Shown here in pieces: positions 27,774 through 36,387 of a DNA stretch of 64,000 bases (position 1 is the first letter of the stretch; each line of letters begins with the position of its first letter). The DNA comes from RPQJ01 sp046347155. GTDB taxonomy: Bacteria; Pseudomonadota; Gammaproteobacteria; Steroidobacterales; Steroidobacteraceae. The stretch covers positions 1,302,001 to 1,366,000 of the forward strand of contig JAXMGT010000001.1 of the NCBI GenBank assembly GCA_046347155.1, given 5' to 3'. The translations under genes were made by a program, and so were the position numbers. The notes below the pieces were generated by a model, which saw nothing but the letters and a program-made list of their open reading frames with translations, searched no databases and was not told where the DNA came from.

Positions 27774-30527
27774 ATGAAGTCAGCCGTCCGCCGTATCCTC
27801 CTGCTGAGTGCCCTGGTGTCGCCGAACGCGCTCTATGCGCTCGGTCTCGGCGAGATACACCTCAACTCGGCGCTCAACCAGCCCTTCGATGCCGATATCG
27901 AGATCGTTTCCGCCACCGACGACGACCTGTCGGCGCTGCGGGCGTCCCTCGCCCCGAGCGACACGTTTGCCCGCTACGGCCTCGACAAGCCCGGCTACAT
28001 GGCCGATTTCACGTTCAAGGTCATCCGCAGCTCCGGGGGCAAGGACTACCTGAAGGTGACGTCCCCCCGGCCGGTGACGGAACCGTTCGTCACGATGCTG
28101 GTCGAGGCCGACTGGCCGCGCGGCAAGCTGCTGCGCGAATACACCGTGCTGCTCGACCCGCCGGTCTACGCCCCGGGTCCCCAGGCAGCCGACGCCCCGG
28201 TTGCGACGGCCCGCGTGCAGCCGGTTGCACGACCGGCCGCCCCGGCACCGGCACCCGCGCCGGCGGCGCAGATCGCGCCGGCCGCGCCGGCGGGACCGGT
28301 CGAGGCGCCGCGTGCGGCGATCGCCCCGGGGTCGACGTACCGCGTGCGACCGAACGACACGCTCTGGAAGATCGCCGAGGAGTCCCATCCGGGCTCCCGC
28401 TCGGACGTCAACCGGGCGATGGTCGCGATCTACCAGTCGAACCCGCAGGCGTTCGACGGCAACATCAACCTGCTCCGTGCGGGCAGCACGCTCAGCATCC
28501 CGGACGCGTCGGCGGTGTCGTCGATTTCCGCGACGGCCGCAGCGGCCGAAGTTTCCCGGCAGTACCAGAGCTGGCGCGAGGGCGGCAGTGCCGCGACCGG
28601 TGATTCCGGCGGCGGTCGACTCCGACTCGTGACGCCGGAGCAGGGCACGGCCGCCGCTTCGACGGCGACCCAGGCACCGGCGACGCCGACCGCGCCCGCC
28701 AGCTCGGCGCTCCAGGGCCGTGTGAAGCAGCTCGAGTCGGAACTCGCCGAGGCGCGACGCCTGCTCGAGGTCAAGAACGCAGAACTGGCCACGCTGCAGG
28801 CGCAGACGGCGGCCCAGGCCGCGACGAAGGCGCCAGCGACCGGCGCCCCGGCCCCGGCACCGACGGCCACCACGCCGCCGGCACCTGCCGCCGGCGCCAC
28901 CGGCCCGGCGCCCACGGGCGAGGCCGCTGGTACGCCGGCGGAACCGCCTGCCGCGCAGGCGCAGGAGCCGAAGAAGGAACAGAAAAAGAAGGAGCCGAAG
29001 AAGCCCAGGAAGGCGAAGCCCGCGGCGGCGACCGCCGAGGGGCCGTCGCTCGTCGAGCGCCTCGCCGGCTACTGGTGGGTGCTGCTCGGGCTCATCGCGG
29101 CGGGTGTCGCGTTCGTTCTCTATCGCAGGGGCCGCGGCGACACCAATGAGGTCGACCTGCAGGAGGCCCTCGCGCGCACGCGGACCGACCTGCGCGCCCG
29201 GGTCCCGTCGCCACGCGACACGAACATCGTCGTCGAGGAGCGCCGTCCGGTCGAAACGGCCACGCCGGCGGGTCGTCCCGCCGCGCCGGTGCGCAAGCCC
29301 GCGACCACGACGCTCGACGACACGATTTCCGGCGAGGAGCCGGTCAGCGTCGAGGCCGGCGACCCGCTCGCCGAGGCCGACTTCCACATGGCCTACGGTC
29401 TCTACGACCAGGCTGCCGACCTCGTCCAGCTCGCCATCAAGCGCGCGCCGCAGCGGCGCGACCTGAAGGTCAAGTTGCTCGAGATCTATTTCGTCTGGGG
29501 TAACCGCGACAGATTCGTCGAACTCGCACGCGAACTCGGGGCCTCGCGCGTCGACGGGCCGGCGGGCGAGTGGGACAAGATCCTGATCATGGGCAAGCAG
29601 ATTGCCCCGGACGACACGCTGTTCGCGACCGCGCGGTCGTCGCCGGCGTCGCTCGACATGGAACTGCACGGCAGCCAGGGTCCGCTCGACATGGACCTCG
29701 GCGCCGACACGTCGACCGTCGCGGACGTCGACCTCGCGAACGTGAAGTCCACCTCCGACACCGGACTCGACTTCGAATTCACCGAGCCGTCGACCGGCGA
29801 CACGGCGTCGATCGCGCCGACCGTCGAACTGCGCCGCTTCGACGACGCCGTGACGGACGACCCGACGCAGGAGGTCTCGATCGACGAACTCGGCCTCGAG
29901 GTCGGCGACCTCAAGTCGCTCGACGACACGCTCGGCGGCGAGGACATGCTCCGTCCGTCGCGGCGCGCGGCGCTCGAGGACACCGTCGAGTCGCCGAGAC
30001 CCGGTGTCGAGGACACCGTCGAGACGGAGCGTGTGCCGCGCACGATCGAGGACACGATCGAGACACCCCGGGCGGGCCGCGGGGCGATCGAGGATACGGT
30101 CGAGACACCGCGGGTCGGCCGCGGCGGGCTCGACGCGACGGTCGAGGCGCCCCGGATCTCCCGCGACGGGGATGATGACGACCCGCTGAATGCCACCGGC
30201 ATCCTGAAGGACCAGACGGGGATCCTGCAGGGTATCGAGATCACGGCCGAGGTGCCGGAAATCGACCTGACCGAGACGACGAACGAGGTCCAGGCGATCG
30301 GCACCGTGCGCATCGAGCGGCCTTCCGCCACGACCTCGGTCGACTTCGACCTGGGGGGCGACGAGCCGCTCACGATGAGCGAAGTTGGCACGAAGCTCGA
30401 CCTGGCCCGCGCCTACGTGGACATGGGCGACCCGGAAGGTGCCCGCAGCATCCTCGAGGAAGTCCTCAAGGAAGGCAGCACCGACCAGAAGCAGGAAGCC
30501 GAGCGGCTGATCGCGGGCCTGCCCTGA
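27774..30527 (+). CDS. fimV: FimV/HubP-type polar hub protein
   Basis: Inner-membrane protein that organises the cell pole and type IV pili. It has 917 residues: a signal peptide ending near LYALG, the N-terminal FimV domain (GLGEIHLNSALNQPFDADIE), and a LysM peptidoglycan-binding domain (about 187-240, YRVRPNDTLWKIAEESHPG). A Pro/Ala-rich linker and a coiled coil follow, then a transmembrane helix (about 430-450), an acidic cytoplasmic region and the C-terminal FimV domain (DLARAYVDMGDPEGARSILE). The cytoplasmic part has about five degenerate repeats of the type EDTVETPR. truA follows after 7 nt, as in Pseudomonas. Confidence 0.93.
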   Translation: MKSAVRRILLLSALVSPNALYALGLGEIHLNSALNQPFDADIEIVSATDDDLSALRASLAPSDTFARYGLDKPGYMADFTFKVIRSSGGKDYLKVTSPRPVTEPFVTMLVEADWPRGKLLREYTVLLDPPVYAPGPQAADAPVATARVQPVARPAAPAPAPAPAAQIAPAAPAGPVEAPRAAIAPGSTYRVRPNDTLWKIAEESHPGSRSDVNRAMVAIYQSNPQAFDGNINLLRAGSTLSIPDASAVSSISATAAAAEVSRQYQSWREGGSAATGDSGGGRLRLVTPEQGTAAASTATQAPATPTAPASSALQGRVKQLESELAEARRLLEVKNAELATLQAQTAAQAATKAPATGAPAPAPTATTPPAPAAGATGPAPTGEAAGTPAEPPAAQAQEPKKEQKKKEPKKPRKAKPAAATAEGPSLVERLAGYWWVLLGLIAAGVAFVLYRRGRGDTNEVDLQEALARTRTDLRARVPSPRDTNIVVEERRPVETATPAGRPAAPVRKPATTTLDDTISGEEPVSVEAGDPLAEADFHMAYGLYDQAADLVQLAIKRAPQRRDLKVKLLEIYFVWGNRDRFVELARELGASRVDGPAGEWDKILIMGKQIAPDDTLFATARSSPASLDMELHGSQGPLDMDLGADTSTVADVDLANVKSTSDTGLDFEFTEPSTGDTASIAPTVELRRFDDAVTDDPTQEVSIDELGLEVGDLKSLDDTLGGEDMLRPSRRAALEDTVESPRPGVEDTVETERVPRTIEDTIETPRAGRGAIEDTVETPRVGRGGLDATVEAPRISRDGDDDDPLNATGILKDQTGILQGIEITAEVPEIDLTETTNEVQAIGTVRIERPSATTSVDFDLGGDEPLTMSEVGTKLDLARAYVDMGDPEGARSILEEVLKEGSTDQKQEAERLIAGLP

Positions 30528-30534
30528 CGGGCGG

Positions 30535-31311
30535 ATGACCCGGATCGCGATCGGCATCGAGTACGACGGAACGTCGTACTCCGGCTGGCAGGCCCAGAGC
30601 CACGCACCCGGCGTGCAGTCGGCACTCGAGCGTGCGCTCGGGGCGGTGGCCGATCATCCGGTCGAACTCACGGCCGCGGGGCGCACCGACGCGGGCGTCC
30701 ACGCGCTGATGCAGGTTGCCCACTTCGACACCGATGCCGTGCGCCCGCTCGAGGCCTGGGCGCTGGGCGGGACGGCCGCGTCGCCGCCGGACGTGAGCGT
30801 GCTCTGGGCGCGCACGGTGCCCGGCGATTTCCACGCGCGGTTCAGCGCCACCTCGCGCACCTACCGTTACCGGATCCTGAACCGACGCATCCGCCCGGCG
30901 CTCGAGCGCGAACGCTGCGCGTGGGTGCGCCGGCCGCTGGACGCGTCGGCGATGCACGAGGCGGCGCAGGCACTCGTCGGCGAGCACGATTTCTCCGCAT
31001 TCCGGGCTGCCGAGTGCCAGTCGCGCACGCCGGTGCGCCGGCTCCTCTCGATCGAGGTCGGCCGTCACGGCGACCGGGTCGACCTGTGGGTGACCGCGAA
31101 TGCGTTCCTGCACCACATGGTCCGGAACCTCGCCGGCACGCTGATGCTCGTGGGCACCGGCGAACGACCGGGAAACTGGGTCGCCGAGGTGCTGGACGGG
31201 CGTGACCGGACCCGCGCCGGGATGACCGCGCCACCGCAGGGGCTCTATTTCGCCGGTGCGTCCTACGACCGCCGCTACGGCCTGCCGGCCGTTCCCACGG
31301 GCTTGCGGTAG
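30535..31311 (+). CDS. truA: tRNA pseudouridine(38-40) synthase
   Basis: Forms pseudouridine at positions 38-40 of tRNA anticodon arms. The 258-residue protein has GIEYDGTSYSGWQ at the N-terminus and the catalytic aspartate in AAGRTDAGVHA. The C-terminal part contains ARFSATSRTYRYRI and FLHHMVRNLAGTL. The ATG start lies 7 bp after fimV. The trpF gene found between truA and accD in Pseudomonas is missing here. The truA stop codon is embedded in the accD -10 element. Confidence 0.96.
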   Translation: MTRIAIGIEYDGTSYSGWQAQSHAPGVQSALERALGAVADHPVELTAAGRTDAGVHALMQVAHFDTDAVRPLEAWALGGTAASPPDVSVLWARTVPGDFHARFSATSRTYRYRILNRRIRPALERERCAWVRRPLDASAMHEAAQALVGEHDFSAFRAAECQSRTPVRRLLSIEVGRHGDRVDLWVTANAFLHHMVRNLAGTLMLVGTGERPGNWVAEVLDGRDRTRAGMTAPPQGLYFAGASYDRRYGLPAVPTGLR

Positions 31312-31314
31312 ACT
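31309..31314 (+). promoter_or_regulatory. Candidate -10 element of accD overlapping the truA stop
   Basis: TAGACT, whose first three bases are the truA stop codon, is followed by CTGCGCGG. It lies 25 bp upstream of the accD start. Confidence 0.4.
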
Positions 31315-31339
31315 CTGCGCGGCCGCCGAGGAGACGCAC

Positions 31340-32218
31340 GTGACCTGGTTCGAGAAGATCATGCCCTCGCGCATCAAGACCGAGCGACGCACGCGTTCGG
31401 TGCCCGAGGGGCTGTGGATCAAGTGCCCGGCCTGCGACGCGGTCCTGTACCGGGCCGAACTCGAGCGCAACCTGCAGGTCTGCCCGAAGTGTTCGCACCA
31501 CATGCGCATCACCGGCCGCGACCGACTGATGCGATTCCTGGACGAGGGTTCCACCCACGAGTTCGCGAACGAAGTCGAGCCCGACGACCCGCTCCGGTTC
31601 CGCGACAGCAAGAAGTACCGCGACCGGCTCGTGGCGGCCCAGAAGCAGACCGGCGAGAAGGACGCGCTGATCGTGATGGCAGGCACGCTGAAGGGCCTCG
31701 AGGTCGTTGCCTGCGCGTTCGAGTTCCGCTTCCTCGGGGGCTCGATGGGCTCGGTCGTCGGCGAGCGCTTCGTCCGGGCGGCCGAGCACTGCCTCGAGCA
31801 CCGGATGCCGCTCGTGTGTTTCTCGGCGAGCGGCGGCGCGCGGATGCAGGAAGGCCTGCTGTCGTTGCTGCAGATGAGCAAGACGAGCGCGGCGCTGGCA
31901 CGGATGGCCGACCAGCGGCTCCCGTTCGTCTCGGTGCTCACGGATCCCACGACCGGCGGCGTGTCGGCCAGCCTCGCGATGCTCGGCGACCTCAACATCG
32001 CGGAGCCCAGGGCGCTGATCGGATTCGCCGGTCCCCGCGTGATCGAGCAGACCGTGCGGGAGACGCTGCCCGAAGGATTCCAGCGCAGCGAATTCCTGCT
32101 CGAGCACGGCGCGCTCGACCTGATCGTGGATCGCCGTGACCTCCGTGACCGGATCGCGGGCCTGCTCGCGCTGCTGATGGGTCGGCCCCCGGTCGAGACC
32201 ACGACGCCGATCGCCTGA
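31340..32218 (+). CDS. accD: Acetyl-CoA carboxylase carboxyltransferase subunit beta
   Basis: With AccA, transfers carboxyl from biotin to acetyl-CoA in fatty-acid synthesis. The 292-residue protein has the N-terminal zinc ribbon (CPACD...CPKCS) and the crotonase-fold core with GSMGSVVGERFVRAAEHCLE, SGGARMQEGLLSLLQM and TDPTTGGVSASLAMLGD. The GTG at 31340 is chosen because GAGGAG lies 6 nt upstream and the protein then begins MTWFEKIMPSRI, typical of the family. folC starts one base after its stop. Confidence 0.96.
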   Translation: MTWFEKIMPSRIKTERRTRSVPEGLWIKCPACDAVLYRAELERNLQVCPKCSHHMRITGRDRLMRFLDEGSTHEFANEVEPDDPLRFRDSKKYRDRLVAAQKQTGEKDALIVMAGTLKGLEVVACAFEFRFLGGSMGSVVGERFVRAAEHCLEHRMPLVCFSASGGARMQEGLLSLLQMSKTSAALARMADQRLPFVSVLTDPTTGGVSASLAMLGDLNIAEPRALIGFAGPRVIEQTVRETLPEGFQRSEFLLEHGALDLIVDRRDLRDRIAGLLALLMGRPPVETTTPIA

Positions 32219-32219
32219 G

Positions 32220-33530
32220 ATGCCCGGAGCGCCGCGCGACGCGTCGCTCGACGCCTGGCTCGACTGGCAGCAGGCGCTGCACCCGCGTGCGATGGACCTG
32301 GGGCTCGAGCGCGTGGGCCGGGTGCTCGCGCGCACCGGCTGGCGCGGGCCGAGGGCTCCCGTCATCACGATCGGCGGCACGAACGGCAAGGGGTCCTGCG
32401 TCGCCTATGCAGCGGCCATGCTCGGTGCGGCCGGGCTACGCGTCGGAACGTTCACGTCGCCGCACCTCGTCGACTATCGCGAGCGGGTGCGCGTCGGCGG
32501 CGTGCCGGTCTCGGCCGCGTCTCTGGTCGCCGCGTTCGAGCGGATCGCGGACGCGCTCGGCGACGACACGATCACGTTCTTCGAGTTCAACACGCTGGCC
32601 GCGCTGCTCGTGTTCGAGACGGCCCGTCCCGATGCGCTCGTGCTCGAGGTCGGCATGGGCGGGCGGCTCGACGCCGTCAACCTCGTGGACCCGGATGTCG
32701 CGGTGATCGTCTCGGTCGGGCTGGATCACGTCGAGTGGCTCGGCCCGGACGTCGAGTCCATCGGTCGCGAAAAGGCCGGCATCCTGCGATCGGGCCGCCC
32801 GGCAATCGTCGGCACGGCGAACCCGCCTCGGTCGGTGCTCGCGGCGGCGCACCGCCTCGGTGCCGACTTGCGACTTCGGGGCCGCGACTTCGACGCGGTC
32901 GTTGCCGACCGCGACCGGTGGACCTACCGGGACCGCGCAGGGCAGTTCGAGGGTCTGCCCAGGCCGGCATTGCAGGGCGATGTCCAGGTCGGCAATGCCG
33001 CGGCGGTGCTGGCGGCGCTGCGAGCACTCGACGGTCGCCTGGCGCTCCCCAGGTCGGCCATCGAGCGCGGGCTCGCCACGGCCGCGCTGCCCGGCCGGTT
33101 CCAGCGCATCCGCGACGAGCGCGGCTTCGAGTGGGTGCTCGACGTTGCGCACAACGACGACTCGGCGCGCACGCTCGCGGCCAACCTGGCCGCGGAACCG
33201 GCGCCCGGCCGCACGATCGCCGTCTGCGGCGTGCTCGGCGACAAGGATGTCCGCGCGGTCGTCGGGGCATTGCGCGGCCGCGTCGACGAATGGCTGGCCG
33301 CGTCGACCGCGGGGCCGCGCGGGCTCGACGACACGACGCTCGTGGAGCGGGCCGCCGGGGCCGGCGTCCGGATGCGCGCCTCGGGCACGGTGCCGGCGGC
33401 GCTCGAGGTGGCCGCCGCACGGGCGGCGCCCGGCGATCGCATCGTGGTCTTCGGGTCCTTCCACACGGTGGGACCGGCCCTCGAGCACCTCGCGGCGACA
33501 GGGCGCACGCCCCCGGCCGGGTGGCTATAA
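32220..33530 (+). CDS. folC: Bifunctional folylpolyglutamate / dihydrofolate synthase
   Basis: Adds glutamate to dihydropteroate and then to folates. The 436-residue Mur-ligase-family protein has the P-loop GGTNGKGSC near residue 58, FTSPHLVDYRERVRV, EVGMGGRLDAVN and the C-terminal domain with AVCGVLGDKD. It is placed in the gammaproteobacterial accD-folC-SPOR-cvpA-purF order. Its TAA stop overlaps the -10 element of the next gene. Confidence 0.95.
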   Translation: MPGAPRDASLDAWLDWQQALHPRAMDLGLERVGRVLARTGWRGPRAPVITIGGTNGKGSCVAYAAAMLGAAGLRVGTFTSPHLVDYRERVRVGGVPVSAASLVAAFERIADALGDDTITFFEFNTLAALLVFETARPDALVLEVGMGGRLDAVNLVDPDVAVIVSVGLDHVEWLGPDVESIGREKAGILRSGRPAIVGTANPPRSVLAAAHRLGADLRLRGRDFDAVVADRDRWTYRDRAGQFEGLPRPALQGDVQVGNAAAVLAALRALDGRLALPRSAIERGLATAALPGRFQRIRDERGFEWVLDVAHNDDSARTLAANLAAEPAPGRTIAVCGVLGDKDVRAVVGALRGRVDEWLAASTAGPRGLDDTTLVERAAGAGVRMRASGTVPAALEVAAARAAPGDRIVVFGSFHTVGPALEHLAATGRTPPAGWL

Positions 33531-33531
33531 T
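33526..33531 (+). promoter_or_regulatory. Perfect TATAAT -10 element of the SPOR gene
   Basis: TATAAT lies only 7 nt before the ATG at 33539 and overlaps the folC stop. There is no Shine-Dalgarno, so the transcript may be leaderless. Confidence 0.5.
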
Positions 33532-33538
33532 TTTGCCG

Positions 33539-34258
33539 ATGGACGAATCGCTCAAAGCGAGGCTGATCGGCGCGACCGTGCTGGTCGTCATCGCGGTGGT
33601 CCTAGTGCCGGAGGTGCTGTCCGGGCGCCGGGGGCAGGGCGCGGGCGGGCCGCCGGGCGAGCATGGCACGCGCTCGTTCACCATCGACCTCACCGGTGCG
33701 GGCAGTGCGGGCGGGGCCCCGGCGGCCGGGACCCCGGCCGGGCCCGTTGCCGCGACTGCCGAACCAGCGGTGTCCCCGACCGGGAGTTCCAGGGTCCAGC
33801 CGGCGGTGACGGCTGCGGATGCGCCGGCCCCGGCGGTGACTGCGGATACCGTCCGCGGCGATGGTGCGGATGACGTGGCGCCGGCGCCGACTGTCGCCGT
33901 GAATGCTGCGGGTGCGGCGACGAACATCCCGGCGCCAGCCACCCCGCCGCGTCCAGCCGTGGCCACCCCGGCCACGGCCCCCGGTGCCTCGACGGCTGCG
34001 CCGGCGTCCCGGCCGCCCGCGGCCAAGGGGTCGTTTGCCGTCCAGGTCGGTGCGTTCGGCTCGACGCAAGGCGCCGACAAGGTCGTCCGGGAACTGCACG
34101 CGGCGGGCTTCGATGCCTACGTTTCCCCGGTGCAGCGCTCCGGCAAGACGCTGTTCCGGGTCCGGGTCGGGCCGGTGGCCGAGCGTTCCCGCGCCGATTC
34201 GATGGCGGCGACACTGAAGGGACGCGGGCTTCCGGCCACCGTGGTGGCGAACGACTGA
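33539..34258 (+). CDS. dedD: SPOR-domain cell-division protein (DedD-like)
   Basis: A 239-residue inner-membrane protein with a short cytoplasmic tail and one transmembrane helix (residues 9-26, LIGATVLVVIAVVLVPEV). A long Ala/Pro/Thr-rich periplasmic linker leads to a C-terminal SPOR domain (about 163-239, GSFAVQVGAFGSTQGADKVV) that binds denuded septal glycan strands. The layout and position between folC and cvpA match DedD. The linker is low-complexity and gives long spurious frames on other strands. The ATG at 33539 is the only start that places the helix near the N-terminus. Confidence 0.85.
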   Translation: MDESLKARLIGATVLVVIAVVLVPEVLSGRRGQGAGGPPGEHGTRSFTIDLTGAGSAGGAPAAGTPAGPVAATAEPAVSPTGSSRVQPAVTAADAPAPAVTADTVRGDGADDVAPAPTVAVNAAGAATNIPAPATPPRPAVATPATAPGASTAAPASRPPAAKGSFAVQVGAFGSTQGADKVVRELHAAGFDAYVSPVQRSGKTLFRVRVGPVAERSRADSMAATLKGRGLPATVVAND

Positions 34259-34270
34259 TGCCCGCTCTGG

Positions 34271-34276
34271 TAGACT
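34271..34276 (+). promoter_or_regulatory. Candidate -10 element of cvpA-purF
   Basis: TAGACT followed by GCGCGG, 40 bp before the cvpA start. It matches the pattern at accD and efp. Confidence 0.4.
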
Positions 34277-34316
34277 GCGCGGCCTTCGCCGCCGCAGGGA
34301 TACCGGACCCAGCCGC

Positions 34317-34844
34317 ATGACGACAGTCGACCTAATCTTCGCCGGGGTCATCCTGCTCTCGACGCTGTTCGGCGCGATCCGCGGCTTCCTGCGGGAGTCG
34401 GTGGCGCTGCTCGGCTGGCTCGTCGGCCTGTGGCTCGCCTGGCGGCACGCCGATGCCGTCGTGCCCTACCTCGGGGGTGCGCTGGCGGGGACCCTGCTTC
34501 AGGTCTGGGTCGCCCGAATCCTGGTGCTGCTGGCCGTGGTGGTCGCCGCGTGGCTCGCCGGCAGCCTGCTCAGCTGGCTCGTGCAGCGCTCGGGCCTGAC
34601 GCTCGGAATGGACCGATTCCTCGGCGCGCTGTTCGGGCTCGTGCGTGGGGCAGTGATCGTCGGTTTCGCGGTGATGCTCGCCCAGGCGGCCGAGTTGCCG
34701 ACCGAGCCCTGGTGGCGCGCGTCGCTGCTGATGCCGCTCGGCGAGGACATGGCCACCGTGCTCCGCGGTTACGTGGACACCGGTCGCGAGGCGCTCGAGG
34801 AAGTGTCCGGCGACGCGGGCGACAATCCAGCGGTCGGGACCTGA
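34317..34844 (+). CDS. cvpA: CvpA family membrane protein
   Basis: A 175-residue inner-membrane protein with four predicted transmembrane segments (about 7-25, 30-50, 66-88, 104-124). The family was named for colicin V production and is linked to envelope stress; its molecular role is not settled. Conserved landmarks are FGAIRGFLRESVALLGWLVG and FLGALFGLVRGAVIV. It lies directly upstream of purF, as in E. coli and Pseudomonas, with a 9-bp gap. Confidence 0.92.
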   Translation: MTTVDLIFAGVILLSTLFGAIRGFLRESVALLGWLVGLWLAWRHADAVVPYLGGALAGTLLQVWVARILVLLAVVVAAWLAGSLLSWLVQRSGLTLGMDRFLGALFGLVRGAVIVGFAVMLAQAAELPTEPWWRASLLMPLGEDMATVLRGYVDTGREALEEVSGDAGDNPAVGT

Positions 34845-34853
34845 GGCGCCATC

Positions 34854-36371
34854 ATGTGCGGCATCGTCGGCATCGTCGGCACGACACCGGTCAACCAGCA
34901 GATCTATGACGCACTGACGGTGCTGCAGCACCGCGGCCAGGACGCCGCCGGCATCATGACGGCCGAGCAGGGCGAACTGTTCATGCGCAAGGACGTCGGG
35001 CTCGTGCGCGACGTCTTCCAGCAACGCCACATGGTGCAGCTGAAGGGCAACGTCGGGATCGGGCACGTGCGCTACCCGACCGCCGGCTGCGACAGCTCGG
35101 ACGAGGCGCAGCCCTTCTACGTGAACGCGCCCTACGGCATCTGCCTCGCGCACAACGGCAACCTGACGAACGCCGGCGAACTCGCCGAGGCACTCGTCCG
35201 CGACGACCATCGGCACCTGAACACGAGTTCCGACTCCGAGGTGCTGCTGAACGTGTTCGCGAGCGAGCTGCAGCGGGTCGGTGCGGCCCACCTCTCGGCC
35301 GACGACATCTTCGGCGCGCTCTCCACCGTGTACCGCCGGGTGCGCGGCGGGTACGCGGTCATCGCGCTGATCCTCGGGCACGGCGTCGTCGGGTTCCGCG
35401 ACCCGAACGGCATCCGGCCTCTCGTGATCGGCTCGCGCGACACGCCGCGCGGCCGCGAGTACATGCTCGCCTCGGAGTCCGTCGCGCTCGACCAGGCCGG
35501 CTACAAGCTGATGCGCGACGTCGGGCCGGGCGAGGCCGTGTACATCGACGAACAGTCGCGGCTGTACACCCGTCAGTGCGTGGACGCGCCGCGCCACACG
35601 CCCTGCATCTTCGAGTACGTCTACTTCGCGCGCCCCGACTCGATCATCGACAACATCTCGGTCTACAAGGCCCGGATGCGCATGGGCGAGCTGCTCGCCG
35701 AGAAGATCCGCCGCGAGCGCCCGGCGCACGACATCGACGTCGTGATCCCGGTGCCCGACACGAGCCGCACGAGCGCGCTGCAGGTCGCCCAGCTGCTCGG
35801 CGTCAAGTTCCGCGAGGGGTTCATCAAGAACCGCTACATCGGACGCACGTTCATCATGCCCGGCCAGGAACAGCGCGCGAAGTCGGTGCGCAGCAAGCTG
35901 AACCCGATCGACCTCGAATTCCGCGGCCGCAACGTGCTGCTCGTCGACGACTCGATCGTGCGCGGCACGACGTCCGCTCAGATCATCGAGGTCGCGCGCG
36001 AGGCCGGTGCGAAGCAGGTGTACTTCGCCTCGGCGGCACCGCCGGTGCGGCACCCGAACGTCTACGGGATCGACATGCCGGCCGCCTCGGAACTCGTCGC
36101 GGCCGGCCGCACCGAGCAGGAGGTGGCACGGTTGATCGGCGCGGACTGGCTCATCTACCAGGACCTCGACGACCTCGTGAAGGCGGTTCGCCACCACGAC
36201 GCCCAGGTGACCGAGTTCGACACCTCGTGCTTCTCGGGCGAGTACGTCACCGGCGACGTGACGGACGAGTACCTCGCGCGCCTGCAGCGCGAGCGGTCGG
36301 ACCAGGCGAAGGCCGAGCGCAATGCGGGCGGCGGCGGGCGTGGTCCGCTGAAGGTCGTCGGCGGCGCGTGA
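34854..36371 (+). CDS. purF: Amidophosphoribosyltransferase
   Basis: Commits PRPP to purine synthesis by transferring glutamine nitrogen. The 505-residue protein has the N-terminal nucleophile Cys2 (MCGIVGIVG) of the Ntn glutaminase. The C-terminal phosphoribosyltransferase domain has the PRPP loop VLLVDDSIVRGTTS. No long propeptide is present, as in the E. coli enzyme. A GAGGCG ribosome site precedes the ATG. It is followed by the kinase gene after 16 bp. Confidence 0.96.
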   Translation: MCGIVGIVGTTPVNQQIYDALTVLQHRGQDAAGIMTAEQGELFMRKDVGLVRDVFQQRHMVQLKGNVGIGHVRYPTAGCDSSDEAQPFYVNAPYGICLAHNGNLTNAGELAEALVRDDHRHLNTSSDSEVLLNVFASELQRVGAAHLSADDIFGALSTVYRRVRGGYAVIALILGHGVVGFRDPNGIRPLVIGSRDTPRGREYMLASESVALDQAGYKLMRDVGPGEAVYIDEQSRLYTRQCVDAPRHTPCIFEYVYFARPDSIIDNISVYKARMRMGELLAEKIRRERPAHDIDVVIPVPDTSRTSALQVAQLLGVKFREGFIKNRYIGRTFIMPGQEQRAKSVRSKLNPIDLEFRGRNVLLVDDSIVRGTTSAQIIEVAREAGAKQVYFASAAPPVRHPNVYGIDMPAASELVAAGRTEQEVARLIGADWLIYQDLDDLVKAVRHHDAQVTEFDTSCFSGEYVTGDVTDEYLARLQRERSDQAKAERNAGGGGRGPLKVVGGA

Positions 36372-36387
36372 GTCCCGACGCGGTGTC

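Noticed and set aside
27780..30557. Long minus-strand frame opposite fimV
   Set aside because: Mirror of a GC-rich, biased coding sequence; no recognisable motif, and fimV on the plus strand is certain.
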